Part shown: positions 23,301 to 30,100 of the stretch, piece after piece
How positions within the stretch are numbered: the stretch's first letter is position 1
Layout of the letters: every line of letters begins with the position of its first letter
Source of the DNA: Chitinophaga oryzae
GTDB taxonomy: Bacteria; Bacteroidota; Bacteroidia; Chitinophagales; Chitinophagaceae
Direction of reading: 5' to 3'
DNA: 64,000 bases
Assembly: GCF_012516375.2 (NCBI RefSeq)
Contig: NZ_CP051204.2
Location: 4,774,001 to 4,838,000, forward strand
Translations under genes and position numbers: made by a program
The notes under the pieces: model-generated
Told to the model about the DNA's origin: nothing
The model's database searches: none
Seen by the model: only the letters and a program-made list of their open reading frames with translations

Positions 23301-24087
23301 TGTTACCGGAGAGGTATTGACGTTGCCATACGGCGTAGTCTGCGTATTGCAGGTCCATTGGCGGTAACTGTGGCGCCCTGCCGGCGACAGCGGCATGATA
23401 GAGTTCTGCCAGCTCGCGCACGATGATACCGGTAGACCAGCCATCGGCCGCAATATGATGCAGGACTACTACCAGGACGTATTCGTCGCCGCCCAGCGAG
23501 ATGAGGGTGGCGCGCAGCATATGATCGGCGGCCAGTTCAAAAGGCGTATCGATGATCGTCCGGATGGCCTGTTCCAGCGCAACAGGCTCCTGATAGTGTT
23601 CCGGCGCGGTAAGGGTTTCCATTCGCCAGGCGTCCTTATCCAGCACCAGCTGGGAAGCCACACCGGCAGTGTCCCGGAATACGGTTCGTAACACCTCATG
23701 GCGGTTTACAATTGTCTTCAGCGCCTGCTGCAGGGCATCTGCCTGCAGGTCGCCTTTCATCTTCAATACAACAGGGATATGATATTTAACGCTCCCTTCC
23801 AGCTGATCGATGAACCAGAGTCTTTCCTGGCTAAAGGAGAGCCGCGCCCCGGCATGGCTGGCAGCCGCGCCGGGGATGATGCGCATTGTCTCCGCGGAGA
23901 TAGCCTGGTGCAACAAGGCTTTGATTTCCTCCCGGTGCAGCTTTATCTCTTCCAGGAGTTCCGGAGTGATACCAGCATCCCTGGGTGTCCGGAATTTGAT
24001 CTTTCCCTCTTCCAGGAAGAGTATGACACCCTGCTCCCGGGCTTTCGCCACCAATGCTATTGCCTTGTTAAAGTTAACCTCAATCAT
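8395..24087 (-). CDS. Non-ribosomal peptide synthetase NRPS2, four modules (5230 aa)
   Basis: Uninterrupted synthetase with domains TubC docking - C-A-T-E - C-A-T - C-A-T-E - C-A-T. The order is clear from repeated core motifs: HHxxxDG in each C and E domain, YTSGSTGxPKG in each A domain, LGG(D/H/N)S in each carrier protein, and HHLAVDG/HHLAIDG with GHGR and RTVGWFTSLYP in the two E domains. A-domain codes read by eye are DAFFLGITF(K) (Ile/Val-like), DVWHLSLID(K) (Ser), DAEDVGEVV(K) (Lys-like, basic) and DIWELTADD(K) (acidic pocket, a diamino acid such as Dab or Dap). C domains after an E are DCL type (HHILFDG); the others are LCL type (HHIAADG, HHIASDG). The protein ends in an acidic tail (SADDDDDLETITL) that could be the linear partner of the TubC-type docking domain of NRPS3. 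There is no thioesterase domain. The gap to NRPS1 is 41 bases. Confidence 0.97.
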   Translation of the reverse strand: MIEVNFNKAIALVAKAREQGVILFLEEGKIKFRTPRDAGITPELLEEIKLHREEIKALLHQAISAETMRIIPGAAASHAGARLSFSQERLWFIDQLEGSVKYHIPVVLKMKGDLQADALQQALKTIVNRHEVLRTVFRDTAGVASQLVLDKDAWRMETLTAPEHYQEPVALEQAIRTIIDTPFELAADHMLRATLISLGGDEYVLVVVLHHIAADGWSTGIIVRELAELYHAAVAGRAPQLPPMDLQYADYAVWQRQYLSGNTLAMQLGYWKNQLSGTPVLDLPADYPRPAVQSDRGDVITFNLDRDMSGKVKSFSREQGVTIFMTLLAAFKVLLYRYTGQEDICVGTPVAGRTRNETDNLIGFFINSLALRSDLSGNPTFGTLLQQIKQTTLAAYDHQELPFEKIVEAVVKERDMARNPLFQVMFALQNAPAAPELELDGVTFAYMETAHTTAKFDLTCSFEETAAGFTGRMEYCTDLFTRATIQRMIGHFRLLLQGVLQTPDKPVHLLPMLSAAEQEQVLKAFNNTAVAYADDQPVTALFSAQAQRAPDAVALMFGDIVMRYGELEKRSNQLAHYLRGKGIQQGSIVPVCTERSPEMMVSILAILKAGAAYMPLDPAYPAERLGIMLEESRSNVLITTTDFHDRFLQERPGMELLLADQLPALLTGCPDTVPGNPPSVNDLAYVMYTSGSTGKPKGVLVSHRNVTSLVLQPNYVSLDANTTILSAGSLAFDATTFEYWGALLHGGRLALSVGNSLLDSAVFKQELYSKEVTVLFITTSWFNQLVDTDITVFGRLSAILTGGEKMSEKHVERFRELYPDIHISNIYGPTENTTFSLSYLINPHELGPNTPIGIPLNNRTAYVLDDAQQLVPVGVAGELYVGGAGLAMGYLDRPELTAEKFVRHPFSNNPEEKLYRTGDRARWLPDGNIVYLGRVDDQVKIRGHRIEPGEVESILLTHPAVAQGIVVVKTDEKGLKRLAAYVVPVDTFDRDALVNYLKAKLPEYTVPAVIVPLEKFPVTANGKIDKKALPEPEMNTMSGHDYVAPRTKAGHDMARIWQELLGVPQVGIYDNFFELGGDSIITIQVVSRARKAGYRLHPRDLFRHQTIERLEVLLSENREQVLTGEQGLLTGESGLIPVQRWFFDNNAAAAGHFNQSVLVGIDKKIAPAQLAAAIKALVRYHDALRFVYRNEETGWHQSYGTHEATLTVEDLRAVPAEDLAAQLTAYSHAVHRSLDITRGILVRAVLLQTPDTETHHRLLIVIHHLAVDGVSWRILLEDLEVLLQQENAALTLDKGNSYRQWYEALVAYSGQRRLTAQLPYWENIHREGRQAVLKAAAPFNGKVSMADFDSITTRLDAGWTRQLLQEAPQAYRTEINDILLCALALAVGKWDQASKVCIGLESHGRHDIGGMDISRTVGWFTSLYPVLLETDPQLSPGAVLRSVKEQLRSVPDKGIGFGVLKQLLQTPSLQGDDPWEIVFNYLGQSDRVVKQDGVLTMVEESAGPGVGEAYMMQEKIGVNSIVSDGALVLAWSFSTRHFQAQQIQALADEYIRQLQQLITDCVAQQHVLATPSDYGLQDVMTIPGLDALLDVTHAGISRRAQVSGLYRLSALQEGMLFHSLYDQAGGAYIEQFGCDLINVQPEAFKAAWEQVMQRHTILRTAFFSDEAAIPLQAVFREVALPFRLLDYSGMDAAAQQKAVEALTQEDARQPFDFKVAPMMRITLIKLAERRHRLLWTFHHILFDGWSVPVLMEELLHAYEAAVKGAPLAAGTEDRYEDFIRYLEKRDDDKEEQYWRRYMEGVEEATLLPFIRAGADRTREAGVYKDFVLSIDAAATAKISAFAQQQHVTVNTLMQGVWALLLHRYTGQEHVTYGVTVSGRPEDLSGVEQRVGMYINTIPLHAAVAPEKALGPWLQELQLSQLQSREHQHTGLDTIGRWCGLTGELFDTLLVFENYPVSKVLDAQSWLLQVENVAVQEKTNYPLTILIVAGETLHIRFSYNTTLLSDNYLQAIAGHFETLLAQLPENGSSHLSALSWLTVAEQRQLHSFNDTAVDFPEQQTLTSLFAAQVNRTPLLIAVVDEQGCLTYRELDIITNQLAHYLNSKGVGAETLVPVCLERSLDMIIAIVGILKAGGAYVPVDPTYPEERILHILEDTNADIILTDHTGFRAIPDNFNGVVRLDEIRPVLGIYPETPPEQVIQPGQLAYVIYTSGSTGKPKGVMNEHAGVVNRLLWTQQYFGLNGDDAVLQKTTFCFDVSVWELLWPLICGARLVMAVPEGQKDTGYLKAAIDRYGITTIHFVPSMLHIFLEDVSPEEVPGLKRVLCSGEALKPQQVSLFREKVPYARLYNLYGPTEAAIDVTCWQVPDSYTENEIVPIGKPVANTQLYILDKTGGMLPPGVFGELHIGGIQVARGYLNRENLTAEKFIADPFSDGRLYKTGDWCRWLPDGNIEYAGRIDDQVKIRGFRIELGEIESVLLENGQVSEAVVVARDAADGSKRLIAYVVPVGEIDRAAVMDELKRRLPEYMVPAVLVPLSVMPLTGSGKINRKALPEPGESFLAAAAYVAPANETEQVLAGIFQDILNISRVGVNDNFFALGGNSLLSMRLVAAIRKQLQLELPVKSVFTHATVALLAAHLGSRQHAAPTLPAVEPVPRPERVPLSFSQERLWFIDQLEGSVQYHIPVVLRLKGRLDRSALAAALQSIINRHEILRTVIAQEDGIAWQRLLDRDQWQLTVTDDPVYHEDPLALSSLVQAQVQAPFDLAKDHMLRAHLVVLSATEHLLVAVIHHIASDGWSSAIIVNELAGLYRSFVRNEVNTLPPLPLQYADYAIWQRRYLTDTVLSLQLDYWKAQLQDAETLQLPTDFTRPAVQRNRGAVSWFRLDKQLTSGLRALAQQQEATLFMTLLAAFKVLLFRYSGQEDICVGSPVAGRTRQETEALVGFFINTLALRSTVDGRQSFTSLLQAVKETTLNAYQHQEIPFEKVVEAVVKARDLSRSPLFQVMFTLQNMPESTSPELEGLQMEAAPLSYATTQYDLSFTLEDTPDGLRGSVEYCTDLYMSATIGRMVQHFEQLLRSLVAAPAASLESLSILSEAEEQQLLYGFNQTRQPAKITTAQTLADLFTEQASRTPLATALVFGNAVLSYGELDKRSGQLAARLARNGVGAGTLVPLCIDRSLQMMVAILGILKAGGAYVPLDPQHPAERIGRILDDIGGDQLIVTTPEHTHLFPPQSRLLLPDDWYKPADEEYAITPATPKDPAYVIYTSGSTGIPKGVVIPHAAIVNFIVHRSRDFQIDATDRVLQFSNYCFDASVEQMFLPLANGGVLVLIPEALRLDRQEFELLLEQEKITHLDTTPGFLASITPGNYGSLRRVVSGGEACSLPLAAAWAPYVDFYNEYGPTETTVVATAWHYQSQQAIGTDMLPIGKPLTNVSAYILDNTGRPVPVGVPGELFIGGIQVAGGYLNNPKLTAEKFVDDPFGGHGGRLYRTGDLACWQADGNIAYLGRIDDQVKLRGYRIELGEIDNALLQHPSVREAVTAVKTDSAGHKRLVAYLTGEQLPDRERLSAFLRDRLPEYMVPVQFISLDAIPLTPNGKVDKKALPLPDMDTLSGNAYVAPRNETESQLAAIWQNLLNLQQVGIYDNFFELGGDSIITIQAVSRARKAGINLHPADLFRYQTIAGLAAMLAAKQDTPDNEAEQGTLSGISELLPIQHWYFTHTANAEGECHFNQALLLEVDKSVAVSSLEAAIAKLVQHHDALRFSYNKQRPWQQTYGACKGTLEIIDLRDETTDTLPAEITTQAERYQRSLYPEQGIVVRTVLMTTPDTISHHRLLIVVHHLAIDGVSWRILLEDLEQLLKQPASPLPPKSNSYRQWQQALAAYGQRSTVLSQLGYWEQVTAGFTPLLMDKSYDGAVTIGDTANLVVRLNAGQTKRLLQDVPKAYHTEINDLLLCALAMTLQEWNRADSVTIGLEGHGREAIDNTTDISRTVGWFTSLYPVKLATGNGSIGMQLKTVKEQLRHVPDKGLGYGVLKYLRQEAALQGNDPWEVVFNYLGQTDNVTTADGLLRMAAESPGAATGKDFPLPEKIAVDGMVQDGELVLRWKYSRQHLSADAMDKMATIYMTHLEALIAHCASRREPAFTPSDFGLGKEISVAELDAFLDAAPGGIARRGRISSLYRLTGLQEAMLFHALFDEHSNAYMEQFTCDLVNLNEAAFIQSWHLLLQRHTALRSGFSADEFSIPVQCVYQEVQLPVTILDDRLLTPEEQQEKLAEYLEADRNKGFDFSHPPLMRLALVRVDDNRHRMIWTSHHILFDGWSLPLILEDLLRIYEALVKQSPLPAFTEDRYEDYVRYLERQDKTQEEIFWRSYLKNTTDATLLPFIGAAEARNAGVGTYRQELLELDEATTRNIHRFAHRHRITPNTIIQGVWSYLLYRYTGRKEVTYGITVSGRPEGLPGIEQAVGMYINTLPLCAVIDLSRPVTAWLQDLQASQLQCREHQYTPLDDMQRWTGITGDWFDSLLVYENYPVSKMMTAQQAVLQVEHVMVHEQTNLPLEILAAVSDTIRVTLRYNADLLADNYISAIRGHFEEVLLQMTANDHLQLHQLDILTPAERVMLTETVNNRKAAFPQDKTLVSLIREKAVVMPDATALIFGETALTYRMLEERSNQVAHYLQSLGVKKDMPVPVCIDRSTEMVIGILGILKAGGAYVPVDTAYPPERIAFLLEDVAASVILSSRLLKDKLTGVTTARVVALDDRREEVFRQPVSGSLLVPSPGDLAYIIYTSGSTGKPKGVLIEHRGMLNHLYAKVNDLRLDHRSVIAFTASYTFDISVWQMFAALLCGGTTIIYSEETILQPEQLMQAADRQQVTILELVPSYLATVLQEDIAVKLEHLEFLLVTGEAVSQQVLVQWFRHPHFGRIPVVNAYGPTEASDDICHYTMYEAPAQSNIPLGYPIQNLNIYVVNEAMQLCPPGVPGEICVSGVGVGRGYLNRPELTAEKFITDPFITGMTVRMYRTGDLGRWLPDGTVEYLGRLDDQVKVRGFRVELGEIEHALQLHEQVQQAVVVARADRKGNKQLAAYVVTSGTYDRDDVYAFLKGRLPEYMVPSWLVPLEKLPLTANGKIDRKALPAPDEVEGWSSQTYVAPRDETEALLSGVWEDLLGVTRVGVQDNFFELGGHSLQVIRLTSTVRRQFGIEVNVRTFFQLATIEQLARYIRLNLDQPSADDDDDLETITL
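8440..11650 (-). other. NRPS module 8: C-A(diamino acid?)-T
   Basis: C8 is of DCL type (HHILFDGWS). A8 has FDISVW and code DIWELTADD; one Glu and two Asp line the pocket, which fits a short cationic side chain such as 2,4-diaminobutyrate or 2,3-diaminopropionate. I recall similar codes for Dab modules but cannot check this. The carrier protein is LGGHS and no E domain follows. Confidence 0.5.
11660..16110 (-). other. NRPS module 7: C-A(Lys-like)-T-E
   Basis: C7 is of LCL type (HHIASDGWS). A7 has FDASVE and code DAEDVGEVV; Glu/Asp in the pocket resemble Lys codes of the DAE(S/D)xG type. The carrier protein is LGGDS. The E domain has HHLAIDG, GHGRE and RTVGWFTSLYP. Predicted residue: D-Lys or another basic residue. 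Confidence 0.65.
16170..19350 (-). other. NRPS module 6: C-A(Ser)-T
   Basis: C6 is of DCL type (HHILFDGWS). A6 reads DVWHLSLID, the classical Ser code. The carrier protein is LGGNS and no E domain follows. Predicted residue: L-Ser. Confidence 0.85.
19360..23850 (-). other. NRPS module 5: C-A(Ile/Val-like)-T-E
   Basis: C5 is of LCL type (HHIAADGWS). A5 reads DAFFLGITF, near known Ile and Val codes. The carrier protein is LGGDS. The E domain has HHLAVDG, SHGRHD and RTVGWFTSLYP. In it, GHGRE has become SHGRH, a change at a conserved epimerization motif worth noting. Predicted residue: D-Ile, D-allo-Ile or D-Val. Confidence 0.65.
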
Positions 24088-24128
24088 ATATCGTCTTTAT
24101 AATACCAGTAAATGTTGATGGACAGCGA

Positions 24129-27100
24129 TTACAATTCGTGTACGTCGTAAGCCGTATCGCTTTCCGCTGCAGTAGTTGCAGACAGTGCATGGATACAGGC
24201 TGCCAGCCGGGCGATGTTCTTACATTCAAACAGTTTGCTGACAGAGAGATGAACGGCCAGCTTCCGTTTGAGATGCGCAACGACCCTTACCGCCAGCAGC
24301 GAGTCTCCGCCCAGTTCAAAGAAATCATCGTATATGCCTACCTGTGGCACTTCCAGCAGCTCCTGCCAGATAGCGGCCAGGTCTGCCTCCATCGTATCAC
24401 GTGGCGCCACGAATGTTCCTTTGTGCAGATCGTCGGGGTCCGGTAAAGCACGACGGTCGATTTTACCGCTGGCCGTTACCGGCAATTGTTCCATCGGTAT
24501 CAGCAGCGCCGGCACCATATATTCCGGCAGCTTTTCTTTCAGGTAGCGGAGGATGCCTTCTTTGTCGAATGCTCCCTGTGGCACGATGTATCCGACCAGC
24601 CGTTTGTTATCAGCGCCGTCGGCTCTCGCCAGTACCACGGCCTCGCTGACGAGACCGCACTCCAGTAGTACTGTTTCTATTTCTCCCAGCTCAATACGGA
24701 ATCCGCGTATTTTCACCTGATGGTCTATACGGCCGATGTATTCGATATTACCGTCGGACAACCAGCGGGCGGTGTCTCCGGTGCGGTACAACCGGGCGCC
24801 GGGGACCGTGCTGAAAGGATGCGGAATAAATTTCTCTGTGGTAAGTGTTTCCCTGTGGAGATAGCCGCGGGCCAGGTTAGCGCCGCCGATACACATCTCC
24901 CCTGCCACGCCGATGGGGCATAATGCACCGTAGCGATCGAGTATATATACTTCAACGTTAGCGATGGGCTTTCCGATGGTCACCACATTATCTTCCCGTA
25001 TCGGCTGGTCCGTGAGTGTGGTACATACCGTATTCTCCGTAGGCCCGTACGCGTTAATCAGCCTGATACCTTTGCCTTGCAGGTACTTCCCGTCTTCCCG
25101 GTTCAGCGGCTCACCTGCAGACACGATGGTCCTTACCGGTCCCAATACGTCCTTGATGATATGCTGGTAAGAAGGCGGCAGCGTCACCAGGTCTACCCGT
25201 TGCGTTTCGACCAGTTCCGCAAAGCTGTCAGCCGATAGCAGGTCTTCCTTGCGTGGCAGCACGAGGACACCGCCACTCAACAGTGTGTTGAATATCTCGT
25301 AGCAGGAGGCGTCAAAACCAAAGGAGGCAAACTGGAGCGAGCGCATACCGGGCTTCAGCCACAGGGCATCTCTCTGGCTGAGGGCCAGGTTAACCACGCC
25401 GCGATGCTCCAGCATCACCCCTTTAGGCTTGCCGGTGGAACCGGACGTATAGATCACATAGGCCAGGTCTTCCGGCTTCGGCAGCCTTGCCGGCGCCGCC
25501 ACCGGGCAACTACCGATAGCATCGGCTTCTTCATCTACCAGCACAATGGTGGCATCGGCATTGGCTGCACGTAACTTCCCGCTGCAGCCGGCACTGCTGA
25601 CCATCACATCGGCGCCGGTATCGGACAGCATATAACTGATACGGTCCGCCGGATACTCCGGATCAACAGGCACGTAGGCGGCCCCGGCTTTCAGGATGCC
25701 CAGGATACTGATGATCATTTCCAGCGAACGTTCGAGGCACACCGGTACGAGAGACCTGTTGGTCACACCTTTGCTGCGGAGGTAATGGGCCATCTGCGCA
25801 GCACGTTCGTCCAGTTCACGGTAAGTCAGCTGCTGGCCGGTGAAGATCAGCGCGGTAGCTTCCGGTTGCAGGTCCACCTGCACTTTCAGCTGATCGATAA
25901 TAGTATGGTGAAGCGGATAATCTGCCGCTGTTGCATTGAACGTATGCAGGAGGGTTGCCGTCTCCGCTTCGCTCAACAGCGTCATCGTACCGATACTGGT
26001 GTCCGGGGTAGCCACGGCTGTACGCAGCAGTTGCTCATAATGCCGGGCCATCCGCCGGATAGTATCTTCGCGGAAGAGGTCTGCGCAATATTCCACGCAG
26101 CCGCGGAGCTCCCCGCCTACTTCCTCCATGGTGAAATTGAGGTCCACTTTGGAAGAAGTGTATGGAATATCTTCCAGGGCAAATTGTACGTCCTGTAGTT
26201 TTAAGTCAGGTACTTCCGGCGCGTTCTGTAGTACGAAAGCAGCCTGGAATAAAGGTGTACGGCTCACGTCGCGGTCCTTCACCACGGCATCCACGATTCT
26301 CTCGAAGGGCACTTCCTGATGGGTAAACGCACCCAGCGTAGTTGTTTTCACCTGTTGCAGGAAAGTGGTGAATATGGGGTTATTGCTCAGATCAGCGCGC
26401 AGCGCGATGGTATTGATAAACAACCCTATCAGCCCTTCCGATTCGTGCTGTGTTCTGCCCGCCACAGGGCTGCCTACACAGATATCATCCTGTCCGCTGT
26501 AACGATGCAGGAGCACATTATAAGCTGCCAGCAAGGTCATAAACAGGGTTACTCCTTCTTCGTGGCATAATGACCGTAGCCTGCCGGTCAGCTCCTCGTC
26601 GATCATAAACCAGTAGCGCGCGCCGCGGTTGCTTTGTACCGCCGGACGGATGAAGTCTGTTGGCAACTGCAGTGGCGCCACGTCTGTCAACTGGCGTTTC
26701 CAGTAGCCCAGCTGCTGTTCCAGCACGTCGCCTGACAGGTAATTTCTCTGCCAGATGGCGTAGTCGGCATATTGCACCGGCAGCGCTTTCAGTTGCGGCG
26801 TACGGCCTTCCACGCCGGCGGCATATAGTTCCATCAGTTCATTCACCAGGATGGTGTTGGACCATCCGTCGGAAGCAATGTGGTGTAGTATCACCACCAT
26901 CACATGTTCCTGTTCAGACAGGGTGACCAGGTGCACCCGCAGCATATAGTCGTGCTGCAGATCGAATGGTACGGCTACCAGCCGGGCTATCTCTTCATGC
27001 AGCGCCGCCACGTTATGCAGATAGTCAGGGCGGGAGGTCCTGTCCATGCGCCAGTTGCCGGCGGGCTTCACATGCTGATAGGCTTGACCGTCTTCCTGTT

Positions 27101-30100
27101 CCATGACGGTGCGCAACACCTCGTGCCTGTCCACGATCGTCCGCAAAGCGTTTTCCAGCACCTGTGGCTGCAGCCTGCCTTTGAGACGTAATACCGCCGG
27201 CACGTGATAGTGTACGCTGCCTTCCATCTGATCGATAAACCAGAAACGTTCCTGGCCGAACGACAGTGGCACCTGTTTGGGCCTGGCTTGTTTTACGACG
27301 GCAGGCACGGTGGTATCGACACGGTTATGGTCGAGGCGGGCCGACAGCATTTTGACAGTGGGATAGTCGAATACGTCGCCAATCACCACTTCGGCTGTCA
27401 GTTCCTTACGGATGGCGGAGATAAGACGGATGGCCAGCAGCGAGTGTCCTCCCAGTGCAAAGAAATCATCATGCAGCCCTACCTGGTCTACTTCGAGTAA
27501 CCGGCTCCAGATGGCGGCCATCCTGATTTCCGTTGGTGTGGACGGCGCCGTGTAATCGTCGCCGGTAGTCACCGCTACTTCCGGATCGGGCAACGCTTTA
27601 CGGTCGATTTTTCCGTTTGGCAGCAGCGGGAAATGGTCCAGCACCAGTATGGCCGATGGTTGCATATAATCCGGCAGTTCCTGGCGGATATAGGCGGTTA
27701 CTCCTTCCCGGTTAAATTCGCCGTCCGGTACCACATAGGCGACCAGGCGCTTTTCACCGGAGGTGTCGGCTTTTACCAGCACCACGGCCTGCCTCACGCT
27801 TTCGGCGGCCGTTAATACAGAGGCTATTTCCCCTGGCTCCACGCGGTATCCCCTGATCTTGACCTGATCATCGATGCGGCCCAGGAAGAGGATATTGCCA
27901 TCCGGCAGATATTTCACCAGATCGCCGGTTCGGTACAACCGGTGGCCGGCGTCTGGGTGGAATGGGTCAGTAATAAATTTATTCTCCGTGAGCGCCGGCT
28001 GATGTAAATACCCTTTGGCCACACCGGCGCCGCCAATCAGCAGTTCTCCCGGCACGCCCACAGGGCATAGCTTTCCGTCCGGGCTCACAATATAAACGCT
28101 GGTATTGGAGAAAGGCTTACCGATGGGCACGGTCTTCCCGTATACCTGTTCAGGGTTTACTACATGCAGTAATTTTCCGATAGTCGTTTCCGTTGGGCCA
28201 TAGTGGTTCACCACCGTGCAGGAGGCTTTGGCCGCGCGGATACTGTCTGTCACGCCGCTGTCCAGCGCCTCGCCACCGAATATCAGCAGCTTTTGATGCA
28301 GCAACAGTTCGTCGCCGGAGCACAGCGCTTTCCAGTGGGAAGGCACTATCTTAATAACATCCAGCGGGCGCCGGCGCAGGTAGCTATTGATTTTCTTCGG
28401 GTCGTTGATCGTGTCTTTGGAGAAGAGATGCAGCGCCCCGCCTGTCAGCAGCGATCCGAATATCACCGTATTGCCGAGGTCTGTCGCGATACTGGACAAT
28501 AAGCCGAAGGTGCGGCAATCTTCCAGGGGTGTTGCTGCTTTCAGGCCGTACGTATAGTCGACAAGGTTACCATGGGTTACCTGCACCCCTTTAGGCTGAC
28601 CGGTACTGCCGGAAGTGTAAATCACGTAAGCCACGCTGTCCGGCGTAATAACCGCCTGTAAGCGGGACGTCGCCAGCGCCGCGATTTTCGCGGCGTTGCC
28701 GTCGATCGTCATCACCTGCAGCGATGCCCGTTGCGGCAGCAAGTCCTTGCAGGCATTGCTGCTCACAACAATGCGGGCGCCGGTATCTTTCAGCACATAA
28801 GCGATCCGTTCGGCGGGGAAATCAGGATCAATGGGCACATACGCCGCTCCTGCTTTCAGAATACCCAACATGCCGGCGATCATTTGTACGGACCGTTCTA
28901 TGCACAGCGGTACCAGCTCACCGGGTTGTACTCCCAGGTTACGAAGGTACCGGGCCAGTTGGTTAGACTGGTCTTCCAGTTGCCGCCAGGTTAGGCTGTC
29001 TTCTTCAAAGACTACCGCGGTTTCCTGTTCCACCCGTGCTGCCTGTGCTTCCACCAGGCTAACGACCGTTGCTTCCTGTGGATAGTCTACGGAAGATGTA
29101 TTCAGCAGCGTAGTTTTTTCGGCCGGCGTCAGCGGTTCTATGTCCGCCAGTAGGTTCGCCTGGTGTGTAATGATTTGTTCCAGCGTCTCCCGGAAGTGAC
29201 CGGCCATCATCCGCACAGCAGTCGCCGGCAGCAGGTCGCTGTTATAAGCAAACAACAACGTCGTTTCTGACGCGATGCCGATGATAATCGTCAACGGATA
29301 GTTGGTATGCGGGTGTATCTGTACATTCCTGATCTTCAACGCCCAGTCGCGGGCTTCCAGCACGTCGTTAACCGGATAGTTCTGGAAGGTAAGGGAGCTG
29401 TCGAAAAGATCGCCGCCCACGCCTGTCCATTGCTGCACGTCGTTCAGGCTGGCATACTGGAAGTCGCGGCTTTTCAGCTGCCCCGCCTGTATGGCCTGCA
29501 GCCATGATACGATGTCCTGTTGCCCGTCCACACGGGTGTGCAGCGGCAGGGTGTTGATGTACAGACCGACTCTGTGTTCCACACCGGAAAGATCGTCCGG
29601 CCTTCCGGATACGGTTACTCCATAGGAGATTTCGTTTCGGCTGGTGTAGCGATGTAACAGGTACGCCCATACGCCTTCCATCAGCGTGCTGGTAGTGATA
29701 TGATGTTGCTGTGTGAAAGCAGTCAACTGCTGCGTAAAGGTAGCGTCGAGTGTGAGCAGATGCTCCAGGTAAACGCCGCTGCCTTTGGTCCTCGCAGCTG
29801 CTGCCTCAATAAACGGCAGCAGGGTGCCTTCTGTCGCGCCTTGCAGGTATTGGGACCAGAAAGCCTGCAGTCGCGCTTTGTCCTGTTTCTCCTGGTAACG
29901 GATATAGTCTCCGAAATGGTCCACCGTCAGGGCAGGCAGTTCGTTACCGGTAACCAGCAGCTCATAGGTATTGAGCAGGCTGTCCACCAGCACGGACAGC
30001 GACCAGCCATCCAGCAGCATATGATGGGATGTCCATAACATGCGGTAGGTATTGTCCTGCAGCCGGACCAGGGCCAGGCGTGTAAGCGGCGCTTCACGGA